Below, in pieces: positions 1 through 7,371 of a stretch of DNA of 9,251 bases. The translations under genes were made by a program, and so were the position numbers. Within the stretch, counting starts at the first letter, position 1; each line of letters starts with the position of its first letter. This DNA comes from an archaeon (GTDB lineage: Archaea; Asgardarchaeota; Heimdallarchaeia; Hodarchaeales; S146-22): assembly GCA_024276395.1 (NCBI GenBank), contig JAJRXH010000577.1:1-9251 (forward strand). Direction: 5' to 3'. The notes under the pieces were generated by a model, which was not told where the DNA came from, did not search any database, and saw only the letters and a list, made by a program, of their open reading frames with translations.

Positions 1-139
1 ATCCTCGCAACGCACGGAACGACAGCAGCATCACGGATGACGCGATGCCGATGCTTGAAAGCCACGCATCACCGACGTGATGACGTGATCGACAAAACAG
101 AAGAGAAAAAAGAAGAAAGAGATAAGAGAGAAACATAGT
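1..139. other. GC-rich, repeat-bearing leader followed by a purine tract; no supported gene
   Basis: The first 90 bases are about 58% G+C by direct count and contain short tandem duplications: GACGTGAT twice at 74-89 and CGATGC twice at 44-55. Bases 91-140 drop to about 30% G+C and are almost all purine. One frame stays open on the + strand from base 1 to a TAG at 136-138. Its product is arginine, histidine and lysine rich with no recognisable family, so I do not call it. The abrupt change of composition near 90-95 could mark a junction, for example an old insertion or deletion border, just ahead of the truncated AbrB-like ORF. Confidence 0.4.
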
Positions 140-298
140 ATGACTCCAGGTAGTGAAGTAGAAATACTTGATGTCAGCGGAGAGATCATTGTGATTCCCA
201 TAAAGAAAGCAAAGTCACTCGGTTTTCTTAGATTCAAGCGTCCTCTTCACGGAATAATGAAAGAATACAAGGAAGAAGAGAAAAAGAAGGAACGATGA
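140..298 (+). CDS. Small AbrB/VapB-like antitoxin fragment, possibly truncated
   Basis: This 52-codon ORF runs from ATG 140 to TGA 296-298. Residues 2-20 (TPGSEVEI, then GEIIVIP) match the second half of the AbrB/SpoVT swapped-hairpin domain, where a PGDEVE-type turn is followed by a strand ending in IP. The tail (LGFLRFKRPLHGIMKEY, then a Glu/Lys-rich end) resembles the toxin-binding tail of archaeal VapB-type antitoxins. The reading frame continues upstream as KEIREKHS, which also fits the family, but it meets a TGA at 86-88 with no start codon between. The first DNA-contacting hairpin is therefore absent. No PIN-type toxin follows; the next 160 bases carry no ORF. It may be an orphan fragment, a degraded antitoxin, or a genuine short protein. 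Family assignment is moderately sure, functionality is not. Confidence 0.42.
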   Translation: MTPGSEVEILDVSGEIIVIPIKKAKSLGFLRFKRPLHGIMKEYKEEEKKKER

Positions 299-381
299 AA
301 ATCCATTACTGGTCTAGGTGATCAGAGAAATGTGGATCATCGGAAAGTGAGAAAGAAATAAGTAGTTTCTCGACTCATGGC

Positions 382-389
382 CATATATG
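382..389 (+). promoter_or_regulatory. Candidate TATA element upstream of taw3
   Basis: The 8-base palindrome CATATATG lies in the 163-base gap between the AbrB-like ORF and taw3. An archaeal start site about 25 bases downstream would give a leader of about 50 bases, consistent with the ribosome binding site at 453-457. This is a pattern match only; the stretch otherwise shows nothing recognisable. Confidence 0.3.
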
Positions 390-452
390 AGAGTAAAGAT
401 GTTTTCTTCAGTATTTTCTCGATTAAACGTTTATGATGCCTCGGGGGGTTAA

Positions 453-457
453 AGGAG
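453..457 (+). promoter_or_regulatory. Ribosome binding site of taw3
   Basis: AGGAG lies 4 bases before the first ATG (462) and 7 bases before the second (465). The spacing slightly favours the second ATG, which would shorten the product by one residue. Confidence 0.55.
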
Positions 458-461
458 AAGA

Positions 462-1085
462 ATGATGGTAAGTATGGATTCTTTCGTGTTTAAGGGGTTT
501 GAAAAGAGAAAAAAGAAGGCAATGGAAAAGTTAAGGCAAGCTCTTACCCTCAATAAGGTGGATGCGGAGGTAATGCCGATCATCAACCTCTTGAATTCTT
601 TTCCTCAATGGTTTACCACGTCAAGTTGTGCTGGACGCCTTGCCTTGTTATCGAAGGGAGGAATCCGTTCCAAGTATGATGCCGCTTTCTGGTTCAAGAC
701 CCACGATCCAGGGGTCTTTCATCAAGTGAAGCGACGCTTGCCACGAGATTTCAAAGGACAATTATGGTTGTTAGTGAGTCCACCAATGTTTCACGTGGCT
801 GCTCGTACATTGAAAGATGCTCTTCTCTTGCAACAACTGGCAAGACATGCTCGGCTAGGGTATACCAAAATTCAGTCAATTAGTCCATCCATCATAGTGG
901 AAGTCCTTGGAACTGGGAATATGGCTATTCCCATTGGACAAGATGGTCAAATCTTCATTTCTAGTCTTCACTTGGAGCGCGTGCTAGAATTGGCGGCAAA
1001 AATGCTCGCAGAAGACCAAGCGAGAATGTGGAAATGGTATGACCTGCTGAAGGAGCTGATCCAAAAGAGAAATTGGATAGGCTAA
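462..1085 (+). CDS. taw3: tRNA wybutosine-synthesis methyltransferase Taw3 (TYW3 family)
   Basis: The 207-residue product is a TYW3-family protein, which uses S-adenosylmethionine to N-methylate the tricyclic wybutosine precursor at position 37 of tRNA-Phe, next to the anticodon. The family hallmark is visible as FTTSSCAGR at residues 51-59 (usually SSCSGR; Ser to Ala at 57). The core block LWLLVSPPMFHV spans about 101-112, followed by the usual helix ARTLKDALLL and the IIVEVLGTGNMAIPI strand region at about 134-148. Length fits archaeal members. It is preceded by an AGGAG site and a possible TATA element, and it converges on the thioesterase with only 33 bases between the stops. No other wybutosine gene (taw1, taw2) is in the window. 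The family call is confident; the precise methylation step is inferred from characterised homologues. Confidence 0.93.
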   Translation: MMVSMDSFVFKGFEKRKKKAMEKLRQALTLNKVDAEVMPIINLLNSFPQWFTTSSCAGRLALLSKGGIRSKYDAAFWFKTHDPGVFHQVKRRLPRDFKGQLWLLVSPPMFHVAARTLKDALLLQQLARHARLGYTKIQSISPSIIVEVLGTGNMAIPIGQDGQIFISSLHLERVLELAAKMLAEDQARMWKWYDLLKELIQKRNWIG

Positions 1086-1090
1086 CCGAT

Positions 1091-1096
1091 AAAAAA
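1091..1096 (-). terminator. T-tract end for the thioesterase gene
   Basis: A run of six A on the + strand reads as six T on the minus strand, 22 bases beyond the thioesterase stop codon (1119-1121). Archaeal RNA polymerase commonly terminates at such T-tracts without a hairpin. It sits in the short gap between the two convergent genes. Confidence 0.35.
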
Positions 1097-1118
1097 TGAA
1101 GATTGGAGAAATGTCTCG

Positions 1119-1586
1119 CTAATCCCATCGATGATAAGCAGGATGCCCCTCAGAGACGGCAGCGAATGTTCCTCTTCCTTTTGCGGTGACTTGTCCTGCT
1201 GCAATGAGTTCCGCCTCAACGACGACCTTGTTGCCGTCGATTTTCACTGGCCATGCTTTGATGAAGATCTCGGCATCTAGCGGTGTTGGTCTCTTGTATT
1301 GTACTTGTAATTCTGCAGTTACGGTGGAGGGAAATTCTTGATTCGGATTGTTCTTGTGAAGAGTGGTAGCTGCACACCAATTCATGTGACAATCAAGAAG
1401 CGTGGCAATGATGCCACCATTTAGCACTCCTCTAAAGGCGGCGTGATGTTTTTTTGGCTTGTACCTTAGGACCAGATGTTCTCCTTCCCAGTAACTTTTG
1501 ATTTGCAGCCCTTTTTCGTTTTTCGGGCCACATCCAAAGCAGGTTCCATTTGGTGCAAAGATGTCTTGAACAGCCTTTTTTTCCAT
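1119..1586 (-). CDS. Hotdog-fold thioesterase (PaaI/4HBT superfamily)
   Basis: The 155-residue product matches the PaaI-like branch of the hotdog thioesterases, which hydrolyse acyl-CoA or related thioesters in the cytoplasm. An N-terminal CFGCG motif (C16, C19) leads into PKNEKGLQI, as in the group whose members begin CxGCGxxNPxGL. The signature loop and helix FRGVLNGGIIATLLDCHMNW spans residues 51-70, with D65 the likely catalytic acid. Strands AELQVQYKRPTPL (91-103) and the C-terminal strands complete the fold. A good ribosome binding site (AGAGGGA at 1600-1594) lies 7 bases before the ATG. The gene is transcribed alone, divergent from the cof genes. The substrate cannot be told from sequence, and no neighbouring acyl-CoA gene hints at one. 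Confidence 0.85.
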   Translation of the reverse strand: MEKKAVQDIFAPNGTCFGCGPKNEKGLQIKSYWEGEHLVLRYKPKKHHAAFRGVLNGGIIATLLDCHMNWCAATTLHKNNPNQEFPSTVTAELQVQYKRPTPLDAEIFIKAWPVKIDGNKVVVEAELIAAGQVTAKGRGTFAAVSEGHPAYHRWD

Positions 1587-1791
1587 GTTTTTTTCCCTCT
1601 GTTCAGTGATCTCGTTTTTAGATTGATGCTTCTTTCATGTTACAGTGCGATTCCTCTCCTTAAATGTGCAATACCAGTTGAATTAGTTAGACAATAGTAG
1701 GATGTTTTCTTGATTTTAATTCCTTGATCGACTGTCCCTATGAAAATTCTTTTTTTTACTAGTGGAGAGCTGGTGTTGAGAAACTTTGCAG
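1587..1791. promoter_or_regulatory. Divergent intergenic region between the thioesterase and cofC
   Basis: This region of about 200 bases should carry the promoters of both flanking units. On the minus side a clear AGAGGGA ribosome binding site occupies 1594-1600, and a weak TATA-like CATTTAAG lies at 1666-1659. On the plus side a weak TTTTAAT lies at 1714-1720, and a run of eight T sits at 1750-1757. Neither TATA element is strong. I see no tRNA, riboswitch or further ORF. Confidence 0.4.
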
Positions 1792-2538
1792 ATGTATGAT
1801 TTTGTCATTCCGATGAATTCGTTAGCGAAGACGAAGTCCCGAATACGAAAATTCATTTCACGGTCATTACATTCCTTGCTTGAAGAACTCATGTGGTTAG
1901 TTTACGCACGAGTCGTGGATGAATTAAGCGACATCCCTGGGGCACGACTTCACGTGATTACACCAGATCATGCAATTCGAGAACGATTGAAAACTTCGGG
2001 GAAGGTCAATACCATTCATACTGATAGGGGAAGGGATTTAAGTGACTTACAAGCGATCATTTTACAACAAATTCGGGTGAAATCTCCAGTTATCGTGATG
2101 GCAGATCTTCCTCTCTTGGTGAATCGGAACCTTCAGAAATTTTTGAGAAGCATTCGTGGGATAAGTCCAGACATTGCCATCGTTCCATCCTTGGATGATC
2201 CTCCTGGTACTTCCGTGCTTTACGTGAAAGATCTAGAGCATTATCTTTTATGTTATGGTAAAAATAGCTATTGGAGGCATTTAGAAGAAGCACGGAAGCG
2301 CCAAATGCTGGTATTTTCGTATCGTGACCCGACCATGGGCTTTGATATCGACACGTGGGAAGACGTGATGTATCTTTATCGATTTTTGTGTTTATTTTCT
2401 TCCTCACAATCTCTTGAACTTGAAACACCAGACACGAAATTCATCCTTCAAAGGCTAATTTATTTGATGAAACAAGTAAGCAAGGCTTCCAACAGAGTGC
2501 AGTTGCTGGCAGAATCGTTTCTTTTTCTTTCACGTTAA
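1792..2538 (+). CDS. cofC: 2-phospho-L-lactate guanylyltransferase (CofC), F420 biosynthesis
   Basis: CofC joins GTP to 2-phospho-L-lactate (or a related phospho-acid), giving the donor that CofD transfers to Fo. The nucleotidyltransferase landmarks appear in order: an N-terminal strand and LAKTKSR loop (residues 11-17), MADLPLL with metal-binding D105 (103-109), VPSLDDPPGTSVL (131-143), the GKNSYWRH helix (156-163), and GFDIDTWEDV near the end (183-192). I chose ATG 1792 because MYDFVIP matches the family N-terminus; the in-frame TTG at 1786 adds only two residues. After the usual end the protein runs on for about 55 residues, so at 248 residues it is somewhat longer than typical. The region where many homologues have a GLNxA motif reads RDLSDLQ here. 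It is the first gene of the cofC-cofG-cofH run. The family is clear; the exact substrate is not. Confidence 0.9.
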   Translation: MYDFVIPMNSLAKTKSRIRKFISRSLHSLLEELMWLVYARVVDELSDIPGARLHVITPDHAIRERLKTSGKVNTIHTDRGRDLSDLQAIILQQIRVKSPVIVMADLPLLVNRNLQKFLRSIRGISPDIAIVPSLDDPPGTSVLYVKDLEHYLLCYGKNSYWRHLEEARKRQMLVFSYRDPTMGFDIDTWEDVMYLYRFLCLFSSSQSLELETPDTKFILQRLIYLMKQVSKASNRVQLLAESFLFLSR

Positions 2539-2550
2539 AGTCGAGTTGAT

Positions 2551-3804
2551 GTGTACATGCCGTGGTGGGATGTCATTCCAAAAATAGCCTTTTTTAATAA
2601 TGTACTGCCCAAGGAAGAACAAAAAGCGCCTCTGACCACTCAAGAGTTAACAGAATATTTGCAAAAAGCTCGTGAGTTATCCTTAACCTTGGAAGACTTG
2701 AGGACAATCATCAGCCGAACTTCACGGAAAGATGCTCTAAAATTTTGCCAAGTCGCTTCACGAATCCGTGATGAGCTTCGTGGAAGAATTCTGACCTACT
2801 CACGAAATATATTCATTCCAGTTACCAAGTTGTGTCGTAATGCTTGTTTTTACTGCACATTTAGACGTCCTTTTGTCCAAAGAGGGAGAGAATTCATCTC
2901 TGAACGCGAGGTCACCATGCTTTTGGAACGAGCTAAAAAATTAAAGGTCACAGAAGTGTTATTTACTACTGGTGAGCGGGCAGAATATCGTTACAAGAAT
3001 GCGATGAAATGGTTAAAAACTCATGATTTTGACTCGACCATTGAATATGTTTATCATCTTGGTGAAAAATGTCTTGATGTGGGCTTGCTGCCTCATATTA
3101 ATGCGGGTGCCTTGATGGAAGATGAGATGAAAATGCTGAAAGAAGTGAGTGCAAGTATGGGACTGATGCTTGAAAACGTGAGCGTTCGATTGACAAGGAA
3201 GAATGAGGTCCATCATGCTGCCCCGGATAAGCATCCAAGATATCGACTTGAAACTCATATTTTGGCTGGAAAATACGGAGTTCCTTGGACTACAGGGATC
3301 TTATTAGGAATAGGGGAGGCAGCAGATGATGTGGCACGTTCACTGCACGTGATCAAGACAATTCATCAACGATATGGCGGTTTCATTCAAGAGATAATCG
3401 TGCAAAACTTTCAACCAAAATCTGGTACTGTCATGAAGAGAGTTTCTCCCCCAGATCCAGAATACGTGAAATTTATCGTAGCCTTGGCGCGTTGTTACTT
3501 GCCTAGGGAGATTGGAGTTCAAGTACCACCTAACTTGAATCGAGGCCATGAGGTGGATTTCATTCATTCAGGCATTTGTGATTGGGGAGGTGTCTCGCCT
3601 TTGACAAAAGATCACGTGAACCCGGAAATGCCTTGGCCGAGAGAGAAAGAACTTTATGATATTTCCGTTAGGTCTGGTTTTGTTTTGAGACGACGTCTTC
3701 CCTTGTATCCTCGTTTTGTCGCGTCAAAATGGACTTCTGAACGGGTGTGGGAGACCTTGGAAAGATACAAGTTAGCTGACGAGAAGGGTTTTTCCTCTAA
3801 ATAA
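2551..3804 (+). CDS. cofG: Fo synthase subunit 1 (CofG), radical SAM enzyme
   Basis: CofG closes the deazaflavin ring of Fo (7,8-didemethyl-8-hydroxy-5-deazariboflavin) from the adduct made by CofH, using a 4Fe-4S cluster and S-adenosylmethionine. The radical SAM motif CRNACFYC (C95, C99, C102) binds the cluster. Family blocks follow: TTGERAE (139-145), PHINAG, ASMGLMLENVS, an LETHILAGKYGVPWTTG block with LLGIGE, QNFQPKSGTVM, and the C-terminal GHEVDFIHSGICDWGGVSPL. All are intact. At 417 residues it is at the long end for CofG, mainly from an N-terminal helical extension. The start could be GTG 2551 or ATG 2557; no strong ribosome binding site separates them. It begins 12-18 bases after cofC, so it is almost certainly cotranscribed. 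Confidence 0.95.
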   Translation: MYMPWWDVIPKIAFFNNVLPKEEQKAPLTTQELTEYLQKARELSLTLEDLRTIISRTSRKDALKFCQVASRIRDELRGRILTYSRNIFIPVTKLCRNACFYCTFRRPFVQRGREFISEREVTMLLERAKKLKVTEVLFTTGERAEYRYKNAMKWLKTHDFDSTIEYVYHLGEKCLDVGLLPHINAGALMEDEMKMLKEVSASMGLMLENVSVRLTRKNEVHHAAPDKHPRYRLETHILAGKYGVPWTTGILLGIGEAADDVARSLHVIKTIHQRYGGFIQEIIVQNFQPKSGTVMKRVSPPDPEYVKFIVALARCYLPREIGVQVPPNLNRGHEVDFIHSGICDWGGVSPLTKDHVNPEMPWPREKELYDISVRSGFVLRRRLPLYPRFVASKWTSERVWETLERYKLADEKGFSSK

Positions 3805-3839
3805 TGAATCAAGTGAAGCAATCGATTGTTTAAGGTGTC

Positions 3840-5015
3840 ATGAAGATGTCATTTGAACATGCATCCCAAAAAACTCGAGAAATATTACGAAAGTGTCTCG
3901 AAGGCGAAAAGCCGTCGTTGGATGAAATGACTTATTTGCTTGGTCTCACGGGGCGTGATGCCATTGCCTTGCACGTGGCTGCGGATATTTTGAGGGAGGA
4001 ACTCGTTGGTGATGTGGTAACGTACGTGGTAAATCGTAACTTGACCTTTACCAACGTGTGCTATAAAGGCTGCAAGTTTTGTGCATTTTCCGTGGGTGAA
4101 CGTTCAGAGAGACAATATTTTTATATGACCAAGCAAGAATTTTACGAGAGAATAACTGGTGTTCCATGGAAAATAACGGAGGTTTGTCTCCAAGGAGGCA
4201 TTCATCCCAAGTTGATGTATGAAATGTACTTGCAGGCATTACGTGATATCAAGGAAATTGATCAGCGAATTCATATTCATGCTTATTCACCAGAAGAAGT
4301 ACAAGATATGGTAGAAAAATCGGGTCTTGATTTAGAAGATGTTCTTAAAGAATTAAAAATGGCCGGTCTAGGATCTTTGCCGGGAACAGCGGCGGAAATT
4401 CTGTCTGATGACGTGCGACAAATTTTATGTCCACAAAAAATCAACACGAGTCGCTGGTTGGAAATAATCAGAACTGCACATGAGCTCGGCATTCCAACCA
4501 CAGCAACGATGATGTTTGGCCACGTGGAAACCCTTCATCATCGAGCCTTGCACTTGGAGAAAATCCTTTCCCTTCAGCAGGAAACGAGAGGTTTTACGGA
4601 GTTCGTTCCCTTACCCTTCGTGTACGAAAATACGCCTTTGAGGAAGTTTGGCCTCGTGATGAAACCTCCTTCTGGAGTAGAAATTCTGAATGTACATGCA
4701 GTCGCACGTTTATACTTCCAAGATGATCTGAGGAACATTCAGATCTCCTGGGTGAAGTTAGGCCCACAATTTGCTCAAGTCGCACTCCAAGCTGGTGTCA
4801 ATGATGTGGGTGGCACGTTATTCGAGGAACGAATAACATCGAGTGCTAATGATGGGAGATATGGTGATTTCTTGACGCCTCCTCAGTTACATCAATTAAT
4901 CCTTGATGTGAATAGAGTGCCTCAAGAACGAACGACATTATATGAGCCTGTAATCCGAGATCTAAATGGAAATTGGCATGTAATGAATCTGGTCGATGTT
5001 TTTGCTAGTTCTTAG
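3840..5015 (+). CDS. cofH: Fo synthase subunit 2 (CofH), radical SAM enzyme
   Basis: CofH generates a tyrosine-derived radical and joins the 4-hydroxybenzyl group to 5-amino-6-(D-ribitylamino)uracil; CofG then finishes Fo. The radical SAM cysteines are C74, C78 and C81 in TNVCYKGCKFCAF, preceded by the typical VNRNLTF. Diagnostic CofH blocks follow: CLQGGIHP, IHIHAYSPEEV, GLGSLPGTAAEIL, TTATMMFGHVET, EFVPLPFV and a C-terminal LGPQFAQVALQAGVNDVGG. These separate it from the related menaquinone enzyme MqnC and from CofG. An AAGGTG at 3832-3837 lies only 2 bases before ATG 3840 but 8 before the in-frame ATG 3846, so the true start may be the latter. It lies 35 bases after cofG. The separate CofG and CofH proteins are the archaeal arrangement, unlike the fused FbiC of actinobacteria. 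Confidence 0.95.
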   Translation: MKMSFEHASQKTREILRKCLEGEKPSLDEMTYLLGLTGRDAIALHVAADILREELVGDVVTYVVNRNLTFTNVCYKGCKFCAFSVGERSERQYFYMTKQEFYERITGVPWKITEVCLQGGIHPKLMYEMYLQALRDIKEIDQRIHIHAYSPEEVQDMVEKSGLDLEDVLKELKMAGLGSLPGTAAEILSDDVRQILCPQKINTSRWLEIIRTAHELGIPTTATMMFGHVETLHHRALHLEKILSLQQETRGFTEFVPLPFVYENTPLRKFGLVMKPPSGVEILNVHAVARLYFQDDLRNIQISWVKLGPQFAQVALQAGVNDVGGTLFEERITSSANDGRYGDFLTPPQLHQLILDVNRVPQERTTLYEPVIRDLNGNWHVMNLVDVFASS

Positions 5016-7371
5016 ACAAGGTTTATGGAGTCTTCAAATTTTGCTAAAAGTGATGGTGAGGATGATGGGTGGTAGGCTTGTCCAGAACAGTTTTTCTCTT
5101 TTTTCGGCCATTCCTCACCAGATTAAATTTTTCAAGATTTTTCTTCTTTTCTCAATTTTACTATTTAGTAGTGGATTTCTTGTTGGGATTACAGCGGGAT
5201 TTGAGACCGAGAATGACCTTTTGATGGTGCCAATGGAACCTCCCACCCGAAACATTCAGCCACTTGCTAGCGCGCCGTCGAATATGGATGATTTGAAAAA
5301 CGCCTCTTTATCATTTCAACAGGAGGTGGGAAATAGTGAATACCGGGATCCCATTACTGGAGAAATTTTATCACAGATTTTAGTACATGGTGGGACGGTA
5401 TCGAAAGGTAATGGTGCAAGCTTGGTTCTTCCCGACTTCAACGATACGACTTCAGTAAGCTTTGATTTCATTCTAGGGAGAAACTTAACGATTCAAGCGA
5501 TACGCTTATTACAACCTGGTTCTGTTGTCGTTGATCCCATCATCGTGAAGAATAATGAGAATGGATTCCAAGGATATTTTTTGGATTTATCAGAAGGTCA
5601 GTGGGTGTTATTGATCACTACCACTTCTGAAAAAAATGTTTCATTTGTAGTCGTTCTAAAAATACAATATCGAGCCCACTCAGTATCAACAGCGGTCGAG
5701 TTAAGCAATGATACTGCAGTAACCGAGGCATTTCTAATTTCTAATGAGAGACATTTTTGGAAGATATCGTTAGAAAAGAACCAAAGAGGTTATCTTTTCA
5801 TCACCACGAAATCATTCAGCTTGCTTGGTGCTAGACTTCAAGTGTACTTGGAATCAAAACCTTTTTTACCTCTTTTTGAGATTAAAGAGGAAGATTCATT
5901 GCAAACCAATTCATTTAACGTGAGTTGGGTGTCAGAAACAACTAGCTCCTATATTATTGTTTTAACAGCTGGAAGTGAACTTAAGGATAAAATCAATCCG
6001 TACCAAATAGTTTTTCGGAAAGATGGAAAGGCATATAGTTTTTCGACAGCTCTTCCGCTGGAAATCAATTCGCCAATGATTATCTTTCAACCATTTAGTC
6101 AGACGATTCAACAAGAGTATTATTTCAAGTTCTCCGTCCAGGGTTCACGGCCTAGTGAGGGCATTCAAGTTGTTGTGTCAGAACTAGGTGCAAACGTGTT
6201 GGAGAATGCTTTTCTTATGATTTATGACGAGAAGGATCTAGAGACACCCATTCTCACGATAACAAATGAGGACCAAGGGTCAGCTCAATCAGGAATCATG
6301 AAAGCACGCTTGAACGTGAAACCAGATATGACTTATTATCTAGTGATTAAAACTGTCAGTTTAATCTCAGGGTCCTTTAAGATTGAGCTTCAGTTACAGA
6401 CTGGCGAGGCCTTTCTAATTGAAATTATTTTCTTCCTTCTTTCCGTATTCATCTCCTTCATCATTATTGGGCACGTGTTTCGAATCTCATTGATGCGTTT
6501 ACGTCCATTCATGTATAAGATTCCCATTGGTAAGGATGAGTTGATCAGTTATTTCAAGAAATTTGATCAATTCAATCATTTATTGATGAATTATTCAGAA
6601 GATACTGGATACGGGATGATTTCTCTTCCTTCAGATCGATTTTCTTTTTTTAAGGTAAAAATTTGGTATTCAGGTCTTTCTCAATCTGAGGGAACCATGC
6701 TAGAGTTTACACCACAATGGACGCGTTATCGTCACGTGGTCATCGCTGCAACGTTTGTCTTAATCTTGTTAGTTAATCAAGTTCTATTTGGAATGGGATT
6801 AGGGTGGTCATGGGTATTTTTAGTCTTCTCTGGATTGGCAAATCCATTGATTCTTTTATTACTCCTATTACTGACATCATTGTTGATTTTTTCTTTGATT
6901 TTCTTGCCTCAAGTATTCTTGTTGGGATGGAAACGTCACGTGGATGAAATCATGTCAATTTTTGTTTCCTTGCATGAAATCATCCAGATGACGTCTAAAA
7001 AGAATCTTTCCTCACAAGATGCCTTGAATCGGGTTGCTTACATTAGAGTTCTCTGGTCTCAGGCGAAGAAATCGCTGGCGGAAGGTCAAAAACCCTTGTT
7101 CATCATCAAGGCTGATAGCTGCATCAAGCAACTCGTATATCTTCGTGCACGACAATTAGGAATGAATGACTTCAAGAACAAGGAATTTGATGAGATTGTG
7201 GAGTTTTTGAGAGAAAATGGATTTGATGTTCCATCCATGGCAAAAATAAGGCGTTTTCACACGTTAAGGAATAAAATCATTCATTCTACGTACGTTCCAA
7301 CAGATGAAGAGATCAAAAGAGCTCAAGAATATTATCAAACATTTCTTTCTCGGCTCGGTTTACGGATATGA
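4996..7371 (+). CDS. Membrane protein with beta-rich ectodomain and C-terminal HEPN-like domain
   Basis: I do not recognise this 791-residue protein as a named family. Residues 44-68 are a hydrophobic N-terminal anchor. Residues 70-470 are beta-rich and look like tandem beta-sandwiches, possibly PPC-like (about 140-225, 229-341, 345-467), with sequons at N102, N149, N163, N214, N238 and N308. A second membrane segment spans 473-495, then an 80-residue soluble stretch, then strongly hydrophobic segments at 580-600 and 605-645 flanked by RYRH and KRH. The C-terminus (about 680-791) is helical and HEPN-like. It has an AKKSLAEGQKPLFIIKA helix, a short FDEIVEFLRENGF helix, then LRNKIIH with R758 and H763 forming the Rx4H motif. 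ATG 4996 overlaps cofH by 20 bases without a ribosome binding site; ATG 5065, five bases after GGTGA, is an attractive alternative. HEPN members include RNases and non-catalytic proteins; which this is stays open. Confidence 0.75.
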   Translation: MFLLVLRQGLWSLQILLKVMVRMMGGRLVQNSFSLFSAIPHQIKFFKIFLLFSILLFSSGFLVGITAGFETENDLLMVPMEPPTRNIQPLASAPSNMDDLKNASLSFQQEVGNSEYRDPITGEILSQILVHGGTVSKGNGASLVLPDFNDTTSVSFDFILGRNLTIQAIRLLQPGSVVVDPIIVKNNENGFQGYFLDLSEGQWVLLITTTSEKNVSFVVVLKIQYRAHSVSTAVELSNDTAVTEAFLISNERHFWKISLEKNQRGYLFITTKSFSLLGARLQVYLESKPFLPLFEIKEEDSLQTNSFNVSWVSETTSSYIIVLTAGSELKDKINPYQIVFRKDGKAYSFSTALPLEINSPMIIFQPFSQTIQQEYYFKFSVQGSRPSEGIQVVVSELGANVLENAFLMIYDEKDLETPILTITNEDQGSAQSGIMKARLNVKPDMTYYLVIKTVSLISGSFKIELQLQTGEAFLIEIIFFLLSVFISFIIIGHVFRISLMRLRPFMYKIPIGKDELISYFKKFDQFNHLLMNYSEDTGYGMISLPSDRFSFFKVKIWYSGLSQSEGTMLEFTPQWTRYRHVVIAATFVLILLVNQVLFGMGLGWSWVFLVFSGLANPLILLLLLLLTSLLIFSLIFLPQVFLLGWKRHVDEIMSIFVSLHEIIQMTSKKNLSSQDALNRVAYIRVLWSQAKKSLAEGQKPLFIIKADSCIKQLVYLRARQLGMNDFKNKEFDEIVEFLRENGFDVPSMAKIRRFHTLRNKIIHSTYVPTDEEIKRAQEYYQTFLSRLGLRI

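Noticed and set aside
77..83. GTGATGA matching box C of an archaeal C/D-box sRNA
   Set aside because: No CTGA box D follows within the expected 50-60 bases and no internal boxes are seen.
1..138. Open + strand frame from the window edge to TAG 136-138
   Set aside because: The product is a low-complexity Arg/His/Lys-rich string with no family resemblance, and the open length is short in GC-rich and purine-rich DNA; kept only as a region note.
31..237. 68-residue minus strand ORF with a Phe/Leu-rich, membrane-like segment
   Set aside because: The hydrophobic run is simply the complement of the purine-rich tract, and it overlaps the better supported AbrB-like frame.
2090..2428. 112-residue minus strand ORF
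   Set aside because: It lies wholly inside cofC, whose family motifs are intact in the + frame; the antisense product resembles nothing.
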